From NCBI GenBank assembly GCA_007127235.1, contig SKZT01000112.1, positions 1 to 43,516 on the forward strand: DNA of 43,516 bases, in the 5' to 3' direction. Origin of the DNA: Desulfobacteraceae bacterium (GTDB taxonomy: Bacteria > Desulfobacterota > Desulfobacteria > Desulfobacterales > SKZT01). The notes under the pieces were generated by a model. The model was not told the DNA's origin, ran no database searches, and worked only from the letters and a program-made list of their open reading frames with translations. Shown in pieces: positions 8,011-15,017 of the stretch. Made by a program: the position numbers and the translations under genes. Numbering within the stretch: the first letter of the stretch is position 1; every line of letters starts with the position of its first letter.

Positions 8011-9417
8011 TTGTCGGAAACAATTGTTAAACCTGAACGTCCGGGAGGCTTTCTGGATTTTCTTCCGGCGGATTACCTGGCCAGGGAAAGCATGCTGAAA
8101 AAAATTCAAGGGGTTTTTCGCTCATTTGGTTTCGACCCCATAGAAACGCCACGAATTGAGTTTCTGAAAACCCTGGCCGGAGAAACAAGCAATACCGGAA
8201 AAAATATTTTTCATATCAAAAGTGGGGCTGACGACGAACCCTTGGCTATGCCTTTTGACCACACAGTGCCTTTCGCAAGGCTTCTGGCTGCAAATCCTTA
8301 TGAAGCCAAAAGACGAACAGGCATTCGGCTTCCATGGAGACGAATGGTGGTGGGACCCGTATTCCGTTCCGATAATCCCCAAAGCGGCCGATATCGCCAA
8401 TTTTACCAGTTTGATGCCGATATCGCCGGCACATCGGCCATGATGGCCGATGCCGAGATGGTCGCCCTCATGTATCTGACCATGAAAGCCTTGAGTGTTG
8501 AACATTTTAAAATCAGGATCAACAACCGCAAAGTTCTAAACGGTCTTGCCACCCTAACGGGTATACATGGCAGAGATAAAATCCCCGCAAATGATATCAC
8601 AAGGGAAATGATGAGAATTTTGGACAAGCTGGATAAAATCGGGATGGATCGCGTGTTAAAAGAACTTCAGGATCCCCCTGAAGATGATTATTCGCCGAGT
8701 CCCTGCCTTTCAGCGGAAAGTGTCGAAAACATCAGATCTTTTTTATCACTCAAGGGAGATAACTCTCAAAAAATTTCTCAATGTCGCGAAATTTTTCAGG
8801 GAATCGATATTGCCCATGAGGGACTTGACGAATTGAGTTCGATTTTAAATTATCTCCGAAGCATGAAAATCCCTGAAAGTTATGTGGATATTGACTTTTC
8901 AATCGCGCGTGGACTGGATTACTATACAGGACCTGTTTTTGAAACCGTGCTTTTGGATGCTCCTGAATTTGGAAGTATTTTTTCAGGAGGCCGCTATAAT
9001 GATCTTGTCAGGCGTTTCACAGGAAAAAGCCTACCGGCCACAGGGACTTCCATAGGGGTTGACCGCCTTTTTGCCGCTCTTTCTCACCTTGGCCTTTTAG
9101 ATAAAAGCAGGCAAACCGTCACTGAGGTGATGGTCCTTCGAATTGAAAAAGACAATGATGAACAGTACCTTGAAATCGCCTCCCGTGTTCGTTGCATGGG
9201 AATCAATACGGAAATCTGCATGGTGGAAGACACAAGTTTCAAAGGGCAGTTCAATTTTGCCATCAGTCGGGGTGCTAAATTTGTGATCATCTGCGGTGTT
9301 TCAGAATTGGAAAAAGGGACACTACAAATCAAAAACCTCGAAACCCGCAAACAGGAAGAAGTTTCAAAGGCTGATCTGGGGGCCTACTTCGAAAAAAACA
9401 GATGTTCAGAAAAATAG
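8011..9417 (+). CDS. hisS: Histidyl-tRNA synthetase, eukaryote-like type
   Basis: A 468-residue class II aminoacyl-tRNA synthetase. It starts at TTG 8011, chosen because AAAGGAG lies just before it and the protein then begins near the conserved GGFLDFLP. Motif 2 reads VFRSDNPQSGRYRQFYQFDADIAG, here split across VFRSDNPQSGRYR and QFYQFDADIAG, and resembles the eukaryotic and archaeal form more than the usual bacterial form. The histidine-A motif ARGLDYYTG and motif 3 SIGVDRLFAAL are intact. A C-terminal anticodon-binding domain (about residues 370-460) is present, so this is a full synthetase and not the shortened HisZ regulator of HisG. It attaches histidine to tRNA-His. Lying 4 bp after hisD, it is probably co-transcribed with the histidine genes. 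Confidence 0.87.
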   Translation: MSETIVKPERPGGFLDFLPADYLARESMLKKIQGVFRSFGFDPIETPRIEFLKTLAGETSNTGKNIFHIKSGADDEPLAMPFDHTVPFARLLAANPYEAKRRTGIRLPWRRMVVGPVFRSDNPQSGRYRQFYQFDADIAGTSAMMADAEMVALMYLTMKALSVEHFKIRINNRKVLNGLATLTGIHGRDKIPANDITREMMRILDKLDKIGMDRVLKELQDPPEDDYSPSPCLSAESVENIRSFLSLKGDNSQKISQCREIFQGIDIAHEGLDELSSILNYLRSMKIPESYVDIDFSIARGLDYYTGPVFETVLLDAPEFGSIFSGGRYNDLVRRFTGKSLPATGTSIGVDRLFAALSHLGLLDKSRQTVTEVMVLRIEKDNDEQYLEIASRVRCMGINTEICMVEDTSFKGQFNFAISRGAKFVIICGVSELEKGTLQIKNLETRKQEEVSKADLGAYFEKNRCSEK

Positions 9418-9620
9418 TTGCCAGGCACCCTACTGATTTTTTGCATACCCCTAAGGCTTTTTACTCATCATCATTCAGGATATAAGCCCCCTTAAATCCA
9501 TCTTCCCCCCTATTTATCAATTGACGATTATAACTTATAATGCCTTTCAGTTTTGAGTTATTTATTCCCACACATCTTGGTGCGGTCTGAAAATCACATA
9601 CATAAGGAGAAAAAAGCGTT

Positions 9621-9986
9621 ATGGTTTTTAAAAAGATGCTGGAATATGAGAGAAACATGAGGGCGCTGGGTGAAGAGCTTAAAGACAAACCAAAAGGTTA
9701 CTCTACAGAATTGAAAATTAATGGTTACAATTTCTCCACAATGAAAAGCCCACATATTGAAATTATTCTTCTCAATTCAAACCAGCGACTGGTTGCCTAT
9801 CGTCCCAAGCCCGATGCCGGAGCAACTGAAAATAAAAGAGAATGGTTTTTTGGCGATTATCAAAAAGCCCTTGAGGATGCTTTTTCGTGGATAAACCAGG
9901 AAGGTACACACAACGATCAAAAAGACAACTTTAAGAAACCTGCAGAGGATAATAGTCCTGAATACACACTGATGGGTTTTTTCTAA
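9621..9986 (+). CDS. Small hypothetical protein
   Basis: A 121-residue hydrophilic protein with no signal peptide, membrane segment or cysteine pair. I do not recognise a family. AAGGAG lies upstream of the ATG, and the composition looks like a real soluble protein. The centre (about residues 30-70) could form a small beta-rich unit (ELKINGYNFSTMKSPHIEI), followed by a charged, disordered-looking tail. It stands 200 bp after hisS with its own upstream region and ends facing the DUF523 gene. No function can be assigned from context. Confidence 0.6.
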   Translation: MVFKKMLEYERNMRALGEELKDKPKGYSTELKINGYNFSTMKSPHIEIILLNSNQRLVAYRPKPDAGATENKREWFFGDYQKALEDAFSWINQEGTHNDQKDNFKKPAEDNSPEYTLMGFF

Positions 9987-10141
9987 AATACCGGATGTGC
10001 GTCGAGCCGATATCACTGTTTTATATAGCTTTTCGAAAATGAGCAGTTGCGAAAAATTTATCGCCGATTTTGATATAATGGACCTGGTGGACTTTTTGGA
10101 TGGCCAATTTGTTTACCAGGTTCATTGTTTTGAAACTGAGA

Positions 10142-11092
10142 TTAAACATGATTACGCAGTTTCAAGTCCACAGAGTGTGGGTTGAGATATGTCTGCTTCA
10201 TCAAGTAGGGTTCCTGATACTTTCTGATAAAATGGTTCAAAAGTGTCACAGGGACAATCAAGGGGACATTACCAATTCGATATTGATCGATGATCTCCAG
10301 TACTTCCTGTTTTTCGTCGGGGGACAGTTGTTTTTTAAAATATCCAAGAATATGTTGCAAAACATTCAGGTTCTTTTTTAAAGTGGTTTTCAGTTTGAGG
10401 GCTTCTAGAAAAAGCTTTTCATATTGTGAAAAAAGATGATCCTTGGAATAATTTTTACCATCAGCGACGAGTTTTCCCAAATTTTGCTGGTGACTTGGGC
10501 TATGGGCGAGTAAAAAAAGTTTATGACGGCTGTGAAAATCAACAAGTCCTCCCAAAGAATGGTTTTGTTCTACCGTTTCGCGCCATCTTTTCAAAGCAAA
10601 AATGGATTCAATAAAATTTTCCCGCAGTTTCGGGTCATGAAGCCGCCCTTCTTCTTCAACGGGAATAAGCGGGAAATGCTCCATAAAAGCACGTGCAAAA
10701 AGTCCTATGCCTGTCTGTTGCGGCATTCCTTTTTCTGAATATACTTTTACCCTTTCCATGCCGCTGCTTGGAGATTTGCTTTTAAAAATAAAGCCACACA
10801 AATTTTCCTTTTCAAGATCAGCAACCTTTTCTTTCGCCCAGTTGAGCATCAGATCCGTATGGTCTACATTGGTTTTGGTGGTTTTAAGACGGGGATTTTG
10901 AGGATCACCCACCAGCCTAAGGGATTCTCTGGGAACTGAAAAGCCGACTTCCACTTCAGGACAAACCGGAAAAAACTCTACATACTGACCCAGCGTATCC
11001 GTAATAAAACGGTCGTGTTTATGCCCCCCATCAAAACGGACTTTTTGTCCCAACAGACAAGCGCTTACCCCTAATTTAATTTTATCCTTCAT
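10142..11092 (-). CDS. DUF523-DUF1722 fusion protein (TudS-like / YbgA-like)
   Basis: A 316-residue two-domain protein. Residues 1-150 are DUF523, with the three conserved cysteines in VSACLLGQKVRFDGG, FFPVCPEVEVGF and NLCGFIFKSKSPSSG. DUF523 includes the [4Fe-4S] thiouracil desulfurase TudS, so a cluster bound by these cysteines is likely. Residues about 190-310 are DUF1722 (YbgA-like), with FHSRHKLFLLAHS, the repeated hydrophobic helices and the conserved LVPVTLLNHFIRKY/YL end. This fusion is widespread in bacteria. Desulfuration of thiolated bases or nucleosides is the best guess from the first domain; the role of the second is unknown. The next gene upstream on the same strand is 150 bp away, so this is probably transcribed alone or weakly linked. 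Confidence 0.88.
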   Translation of the reverse strand: MKDKIKLGVSACLLGQKVRFDGGHKHDRFITDTLGQYVEFFPVCPEVEVGFSVPRESLRLVGDPQNPRLKTTKTNVDHTDLMLNWAKEKVADLEKENLCGFIFKSKSPSSGMERVKVYSEKGMPQQTGIGLFARAFMEHFPLIPVEEEGRLHDPKLRENFIESIFALKRWRETVEQNHSLGGLVDFHSRHKLFLLAHSPSHQQNLGKLVADGKNYSKDHLFSQYEKLFLEALKLKTTLKKNLNVLQHILGYFKKQLSPDEKQEVLEIIDQYRIGNVPLIVPVTLLNHFIRKYQEPYLMKQTYLNPHSVDLKLRNHV

Positions 11093-11242
11093 AATATCCC
11101 ATCGGAAAGCAATTATTTTATGATAGGTTCCTTAACCCAATTTTTCGGTCTCCCAGTTAAAACCAAAAAAGCAGTGCATTTTTACGGGCCCTGCAATTTT
11201 AATTTCATAGAAGCATGTTCTCAATAAAAAGAATGCATTCAA

Positions 11243-12130
11243 TCAGACAGAATCGCCTTCAGCCACAGATGCCTCATAAATGGGAAACAGGCTTTCGAAT
11301 ATCGCGGATATATCATCAGCAATATTCGCACCTTTTGCAACAACATCTTTTTTGTTCATGCTTTTGGTGATTTGCAAATCTACCCGCCGGGACTCTTCTG
11401 AAACTGTTTTCAGAAATTCAGGAAGAGAATCCACCACCTTTTCCTCTCCCTTTTTATTCAGTTTCCATTTTTTATCGGTTGAATGAATTTTCCAGGCAAT
11501 TTCACCGTCTTTATTGAGATGACAAATCATCAGGTTTCGGTCGAAAGCCAGTTCCTTTAGGTGTTGCTCGTTTGATTCAGACATGAGCCAACTTAAAAAA
11601 CGCCCCCAATCCCCTGTATTATTGCCGGCTTTTTTGGAGTGTTCAATACAGTAACCGCAGTAAAGATTTTCTTCACTCAGAGAAACAAAAAACTTGCCCT
11701 GATAACTGAAAATATCGGAATTTCGATGTTTCACATCAGCCCATTGGATCATAGGCTTACGAGCAATTGACCAGGACTTGATATCAAAACGATCCGATTC
11801 TGAAAAAACTTTGACAGAGCCTCCCAGGCATGAGCGACGACGCCAGATGGTGCCTGATATCTTTTTTGAGAAGTCACTTTCCTTGAGGCCTTCAAACTTA
11901 ACACGACCGCCGCTTGCTGCTTTTTTAGCCTTCTTGGCTTTCTTTTTCTCAAGCTGATTTTGCTCAAACTCCATGCGCTCGATGATCCGGCGTTGAAAAT
12001 CAATGTCCGTGACGGCCTCCTCACCGGTTTCCCATCGGATCTGCATGGTTTCGTCATTGATGGAAAGTACTTCATAGGTTCCCTTCATGTTTTCATACTT
12101 ACCGCCGACTTCAAACTCGATTTCATTCAT
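11243..12130 (-). CDS. Hypothetical protein with small N-terminal beta domain and Lys-rich linker
   Basis: A 295-residue protein I do not recognise. Residues 1-45 (VGGKYENMKGTYEVLSIND to MQIRWETGEE) look like a small SH3-like beta-barrel, as in proteins that carry a short Tudor/KOW-like module. A long charged helix follows, rich in lysine and alanine (KKKAKKAKKAASGG, about residues 60-75). A globular part (about 80-240) contains a CGYC pair, aromatic-rich strands and GDWGRFLSWL. The C-terminus is helical. There is no signal peptide or membrane segment. AAGGAG sits 6 nt before the ATG, which supports the start. The basic linker hints at nucleic-acid contact, but that is only inference. It is flanked by a DUF523 gene and the gap holding the RNA candidate, neither of which clarifies its function. 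Confidence 0.65.
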   Translation of the reverse strand: MNEIEFEVGGKYENMKGTYEVLSINDETMQIRWETGEEAVTDIDFQRRIIERMEFEQNQLEKKKAKKAKKAASGGRVKFEGLKESDFSKKISGTIWRRRSCLGGSVKVFSESDRFDIKSWSIARKPMIQWADVKHRNSDIFSYQGKFFVSLSEENLYCGYCIEHSKKAGNNTGDWGRFLSWLMSESNEQHLKELAFDRNLMICHLNKDGEIAWKIHSTDKKWKLNKKGEEKVVDSLPEFLKTVSEESRRVDLQITKSMNKKDVVAKGANIADDISAIFESLFPIYEASVAEGDSV

Positions 12131-12244
12131 GTTTTACTCCTTCACCCTTATTTTGCTACTGATGTTGGTTCTATCTGATTATCCATAAATGCCGCAGGGC
12201 GAAATGTTTATAGGCATTTTTTCAATAAATCAGTTCGACCTTAT

Positions 12245-12279
12245 AAAAAAAGCACCTTGCTTCTAAGGTTGCAAGATGC
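12245..12279 (-). terminator. Rho-independent terminator, minus strand
   Basis: GCATCTTGC (12279-12271) pairs with GCAAGGTGC (12260-12252) around a 10-nt loop. The 9-bp stem contains one U-G pair and is followed directly by a run of seven T on the minus strand (12251-12245). The same sequence read on the plus strand has a C-A mismatch and no T tail. It would end the RNA candidate or any read-through from the V-ATPase operon. Confidence 0.7.
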
Positions 12280-12516
12280 CATTGAGGTTGAAACAAATTA
12301 TTATGTCGAGAAACTGCTGTCTTATTTTTCCAACTTCTTGCATAAATCTTTGCCTGCCCAGGGCGACTATTGATTGCTTGGTTTACATTCAAACCACAAG
12401 CATCAATATTTTTATACACCCTATATAGTCCGGTAAATACAAGATTGGCCGTGATTCACAGCCCTTCTGCTCCCGGACAGAAATAAAACCATCTCAGAAA
12501 TTATTTTCAAAGATAA
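12245..12516 (-). ncRNA. Candidate structured small RNA (about 270 nt), class unknown
   Basis: This fills most of a 500-bp gap between the hypothetical gene and the V-ATPase operon. On the minus strand a sigma70-type promoter (12523-12551) is followed by three paired regions and a T-tailed terminator. Region one is GTCCGG (12473-12478) with CCGGAC (12428-12433), enclosing the hairpin at 12447-12463 (GGCTGTG-AAT-CACGGCC). Region two is a long hairpin at 12369-12407 with a 6-nt loop and a 16-17-nt stem broken by small bulges. Region three is the terminator hairpin. In two of the hairpins the only imperfect pair is G-U on the minus RNA and C-A on the plus RNA, which favours minus-strand transcription. 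The only reading frame (12222-12419) runs through the terminator and looks non-coding. I cannot match it to 6S, tmRNA or SRP RNA. It could instead be a decayed 3' region of the ATPase operon. Confidence 0.45.
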
Positions 12517-12522
12517 AACATA

Positions 12523-12551
12523 CTTATACTATAGTTGTGATTTAAAATCAA
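12523..12551 (-). promoter_or_regulatory. Sigma70-type promoter for the candidate small RNA
   Basis: On the minus strand TTGATT (12546-12551) is separated by exactly 17 bp from TATAAG (12523-12528). Each box differs from consensus at one or two positions. Transcription would start near 12516, which would place the first paired region about 40 nt into the RNA. No coding gene lies within 380 bp downstream, so the promoter would serve the RNA candidate. Confidence 0.5.
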
Positions 12552-12629
12552 GGTAAAAATTTTTAGTATTTGCCAAGCAAGCTATGGTTTTGATTAAGGG
12601 CGTTGGCTTATTTTGTGCTGTATATCAGA

Positions 12630-12932
12630 TTAAGGTAAAACCAGCAGGAGGAATACAAACCCAAAGAGGCCTACGGTTTCCACAATGCCCATAGCAATAA
12701 TCATAAATACCAGTCCTTTGCCTTCCCCCTCGGAAAGGGCACGGCATGCACCGGCCCCAACCAGACCCTGCATCCAGGCACTGAAAAATTCGGCGACACC
12801 ACCTGCAAGCCCGATATTAAGGCCGTGCCCAAAGATTAATATCGGGACAGCCGTATACCAGGTTGCTGCATCTGCCAATTTCACGGCTATCTCATTAAAA
12901 GACGATGCAATATAATAACTTGAAAGGCCCAC
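12630..12932 (-). CDS. atpK: V-type ATPase subunit I C-terminal fragment joined to subunit K (chimeric frame)
   Basis: The open frame of about 100 codons can start at GTG 12932 and overlaps the end of the subunit I frame. Its first part (VGLSSYYIASSFNEIA, then VPILIFGHGLNIGL) matches the last membrane helices of subunit I, where families have RLFAVGL..., FN.IA and L..GH.LNI. The second part (GLVGAGACRALSEGEGKG, MGIVETVGLFGFVF) matches the second half of the proteolipid ring subunit K, including the ion-binding glutamate in IVETVG. Between them the I tail and much of the first K helix appear missing. Normal K proteins of this operon type are usually about 140-160 residues. I read it as the product of deletion; a shortened but real K with an unusual N-terminus is the alternative. 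Confidence 0.6.
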   Translation of the reverse strand: MGLSSYYIASSFNEIAVKLADAATWYTAVPILIFGHGLNIGLAGGVAEFFSAWMQGLVGAGACRALSEGEGKGLVFMIIAMGIVETVGLFGFVFLLLVLP

Positions 12933-14185
12933 TGCATCATACAGGCCATTTGGCCATAAAAACCATCTGCTTTCCGAAGGGTATCGTAATCAACCATCGG
13001 TCCTTTTTCCGTTGATATTACAAACCCACCGCCTTTGGCCAAAGTTTCAGGGGTTACACCGAAATAGTTTGCTATAAGTATACCCCACACTAAAGTTACC
13101 AGGCCGAATATGATCATGATATGTGCTGCGGGCTTTCCGGCAACATGCACTATCTTGTGATAGAAAAACAGACCGACAAGAAAAATCAGCAGGCCATAGC
13201 CGGCGTCACCGATCAGCATAGCGGCAAAAGCAGGCAGCGCCAGCATAAAGAAAGGTGAAAGGTCAATTTCACGGTATCCCGGCAGAGTGCCGAGCATGTC
13301 GAACAAACCCTTGATTGGTTTTGCCCAAAAAGGGTATCGAATTAACGTGGGAGGCACATCATCCATTTTCACTGGTTTTATGTGGAAAGCAGCATGCAAA
13401 TTATCCCCAGCCAATTGTAATCCGATTTTATCCGCCTTTTCCGTCGGCAGCCATCCCTGAAGGGCAAAGATTTCGCCCTTGTTCATCCCGCTTCGTTGTG
13501 CCTTGATATAAATCATCTCCTTTTCAAGGCGTGTCTGTTCTTTCTTCATAACCCCGGTCAGAGTGGCAAGCTGTGCCAGGCGATCGTGGCTTTGTTTCAA
13601 TTGGGCATCAATCTTTTTGGCTTCGGCAAGAACCGAAGCACGATCTTGCGACGGAAATGGTAAAGGTTGCGCTCCCTCAGGAATTGTAAATTGTCCGCTT
13701 CGGTCAATAACTGCCAACAACAATTTTTTCCCGGAAAGGATGGAAAGAATTTCAGCACATTCTGCACGGATACGGTGAGCTTGTTGTTGAGGAATCATAA
13801 AAAATCGAATTTCAACACCGCTTTTACGAAGATTCTCCAATTGTCTCAGCCTGACATTGCCCCATACTCCCAGTTCTCTGATCCTCTGGTGCAATTCGAG
13901 AAGGCGCCGTTGGTTTTCAATTATGGCTTTCCGGAGTTCAATAGCTTCGCGTGCCGCATCAGCAGGAACCTGGGAAAGTCTGCTACCGGATGGTTTGGTC
14001 GCCGATAAGATTTGCAATGCAAGAGAGATGTCATTAAAGGCGCTGGTTATATTTTCGTCTGCAACAGCTTTTTTCGGATTGACTGGCTCCAGATGCATCA
14101 GGTTTATTTTGCTCAGAAAAGCTAAAAGCCTGTCCTTGTCGTCCAGCCGTGTTGCAATGAAAACCTTGGACATTTTTACAATCAT
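12887..14185 (-). CDS. atpI: V-type ATPase subunit I, truncated
   Basis: A 432-residue frame; subunit I of this family is usually about 600-650 residues. The N-terminal cytoplasmic stator part is present with coiled coils (about residues 60-125 and 185-225). The first membrane segments follow: LSPFFMLALPAFAAMLIGDAGYGLLIFL (cited here by its core MLIGDAGYGLLIFL, about residues 330-345) and IFGLVTLVWGILIANYFGV. Then the frame breaks after GFYGQMACMM and ends in an unrelated 20-residue tail. The conserved continuation appears at once in another frame (the 12630-12932 entry), after a jump over roughly 100 residues that normally hold several helices. The arginine-bearing helix needed for ion movement is therefore missing. 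The start ATG overlaps the subunit D stop as ATGA. Confidence 0.8.
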   Translation of the reverse strand: MIVKMSKVFIATRLDDKDRLLAFLSKINLMHLEPVNPKKAVADENITSAFNDISLALQILSATKPSGSRLSQVPADAAREAIELRKAIIENQRRLLELHQRIRELGVWGNVRLRQLENLRKSGVEIRFFMIPQQQAHRIRAECAEILSILSGKKLLLAVIDRSGQFTIPEGAQPLPFPSQDRASVLAEAKKIDAQLKQSHDRLAQLATLTGVMKKEQTRLEKEMIYIKAQRSGMNKGEIFALQGWLPTEKADKIGLQLAGDNLHAAFHIKPVKMDDVPPTLIRYPFWAKPIKGLFDMLGTLPGYREIDLSPFFMLALPAFAAMLIGDAGYGLLIFLVGLFFYHKIVHVAGKPAAHIMIIFGLVTLVWGILIANYFGVTPETLAKGGGFVISTEKGPMVDYDTLRKADGFYGQMACMMQWAFQVIILHRLLMR

Positions 14186-14826
14186 AATGAGATGACCTCC
14201 GGATTCATTTCCCTTTTGGGCTCTTTTGTCTTTTCTTTCGCAATCTTTGCCCGGGCTACGGCGGCAGTCATTCGATCACTCAAGGCAATTCGAATACGCC
14301 TGATATTTTCTTTTGATTCCGGAATAATGACTTTTTCAAATAAATTGACTCATTGAGTAACTTTTTTTAACTCGCCCCGAAGCAATTTCAATTTGGTTTC
14401 CATGATTTCTGATTTCACAAGGTTCAAGTTTTTTTCACGTTGATCCGACAATGCATGGTCCACCCATGGCGAAGTGGCAAACAAGCTGTATTTGGCTTTG
14501 GGGAATCGTGCAGATTCAAATACAGGCACTTTTATACCAGCGACATTTATCATAACGGTTTTTACGTCTTCCGGTTCTGACAAAACATTTATGTTTACAC
14601 CGGCTGTATCCTTAAAAACAGAACTGTATGCAGACATTTTTTTGTCACAGGCATCGGCAGCTTCTTGCACGACTTTATATTCCTTGTCGGCCTCAATGAT
14701 TGCGGATTGCAACTGCTGTTGCTTGAGCTGAAGCAAAGGAAGATAAAGCTCGAAACGTTCCAGAGCACTTCGTTGCTGTCGTAACTCCGCCCATGTCAAT
14801 TTAATTTTCTTTCGTGGTCTTGGCAT
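14182..14826 (-). pseudogene. atpD: V-type ATPase subunit D, interrupted by in-frame TGA
   Basis: The frame opens at ATG 14826 with the basic start and long helix expected of subunit D (PRPRKKIKLTWAELRQQRSAL), and reads to KKVTQ at residue 158. There a TGA (14350-14352) replaces what is normally a basic residue. The same frame then continues without a shift for 56 codons with the family's C-terminal helix: VNLFEKVIIPESKENIRRIR and TAAVARAKIAKEK, ending at a TGA that overlaps the subunit I start. The full length of 214 codons is normal for D. D is the central rotor shaft, and its C-terminal helix pairs with the N-terminal one, so a 158-residue product should not work. CGA to TGA is one transition. 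Selenocysteine is unlikely because the family position is basic and no SECIS-like stem is visible. A sequencing error cannot be excluded. Confidence 0.8.
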
Positions 14827-14844
14827 ACTGTTCCCGTTTCATAC

Positions 14845-14951
14845 TATAGCTTTCCAGAAAATGTTTTTGGCTGCGTTATCGGTCGGAGATATACGAAAAA
14901 GTATGATCTTTTACCTCTATCCTTGCCAAAAACATTTTCTGAAAAGCTATA
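14845..14951. repeat. Long inverted repeat (27-nt arms) between V-ATPase subunits B and D
   Basis: The arms 14845-14871 and 14925-14951 are complementary at 26 of 27 positions around a 53-nt centre. The centre carries its own smaller hairpin (AGATATAC 14887-14894, loop GAAAAA, GTAT-g-ATCT to 14909). The single imperfect position (14854 with 14942) is C-A on the plus strand but G-U in minus-strand RNA, so the operon mRNA could form an uninterrupted stem. It occupies the 191-bp gap between B and D, while most other subunit genes overlap or nearly touch. It may be a MITE-like or REP-like insertion or an mRNA processing or attenuation element. No second copy was seen in this window. Confidence 0.75.
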
Positions 14952-15017
14952 TTTCATTCGGTTTTTCTTTCTCAAGAGCCCATTTTATTTATAATCCAAA
15001 GCTGATGTGACATGTAT

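Noticed and set aside
9997-10185. 62-codon plus-strand frame after the 121-residue hypothetical gene
   Set aside because: No convincing ribosome binding site, and its end overlaps the conserved C-terminus of the DUF523/DUF1722 gene on the other strand.
12222-12419. 65-codon minus-strand frame in the V-ATPase flanking gap
   Set aside because: It runs through the long hairpin and the rho-independent terminator and has no ribosome binding site or protein-like composition.
12245-12516. Assignment of the RNA candidate as 6S RNA or tmRNA
   Set aside because: There is no single rod with a central bubble, no tRNA-like ends and no tag frame; only a short TTTCTGAGATG resemblance to the E. coli 6S start was seen.
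14350-14352. Selenocysteine reading of the TGA in subunit D
   Set aside because: The family position is basic, not Cys/Sec, and no SECIS-like stem-loop follows the codon.
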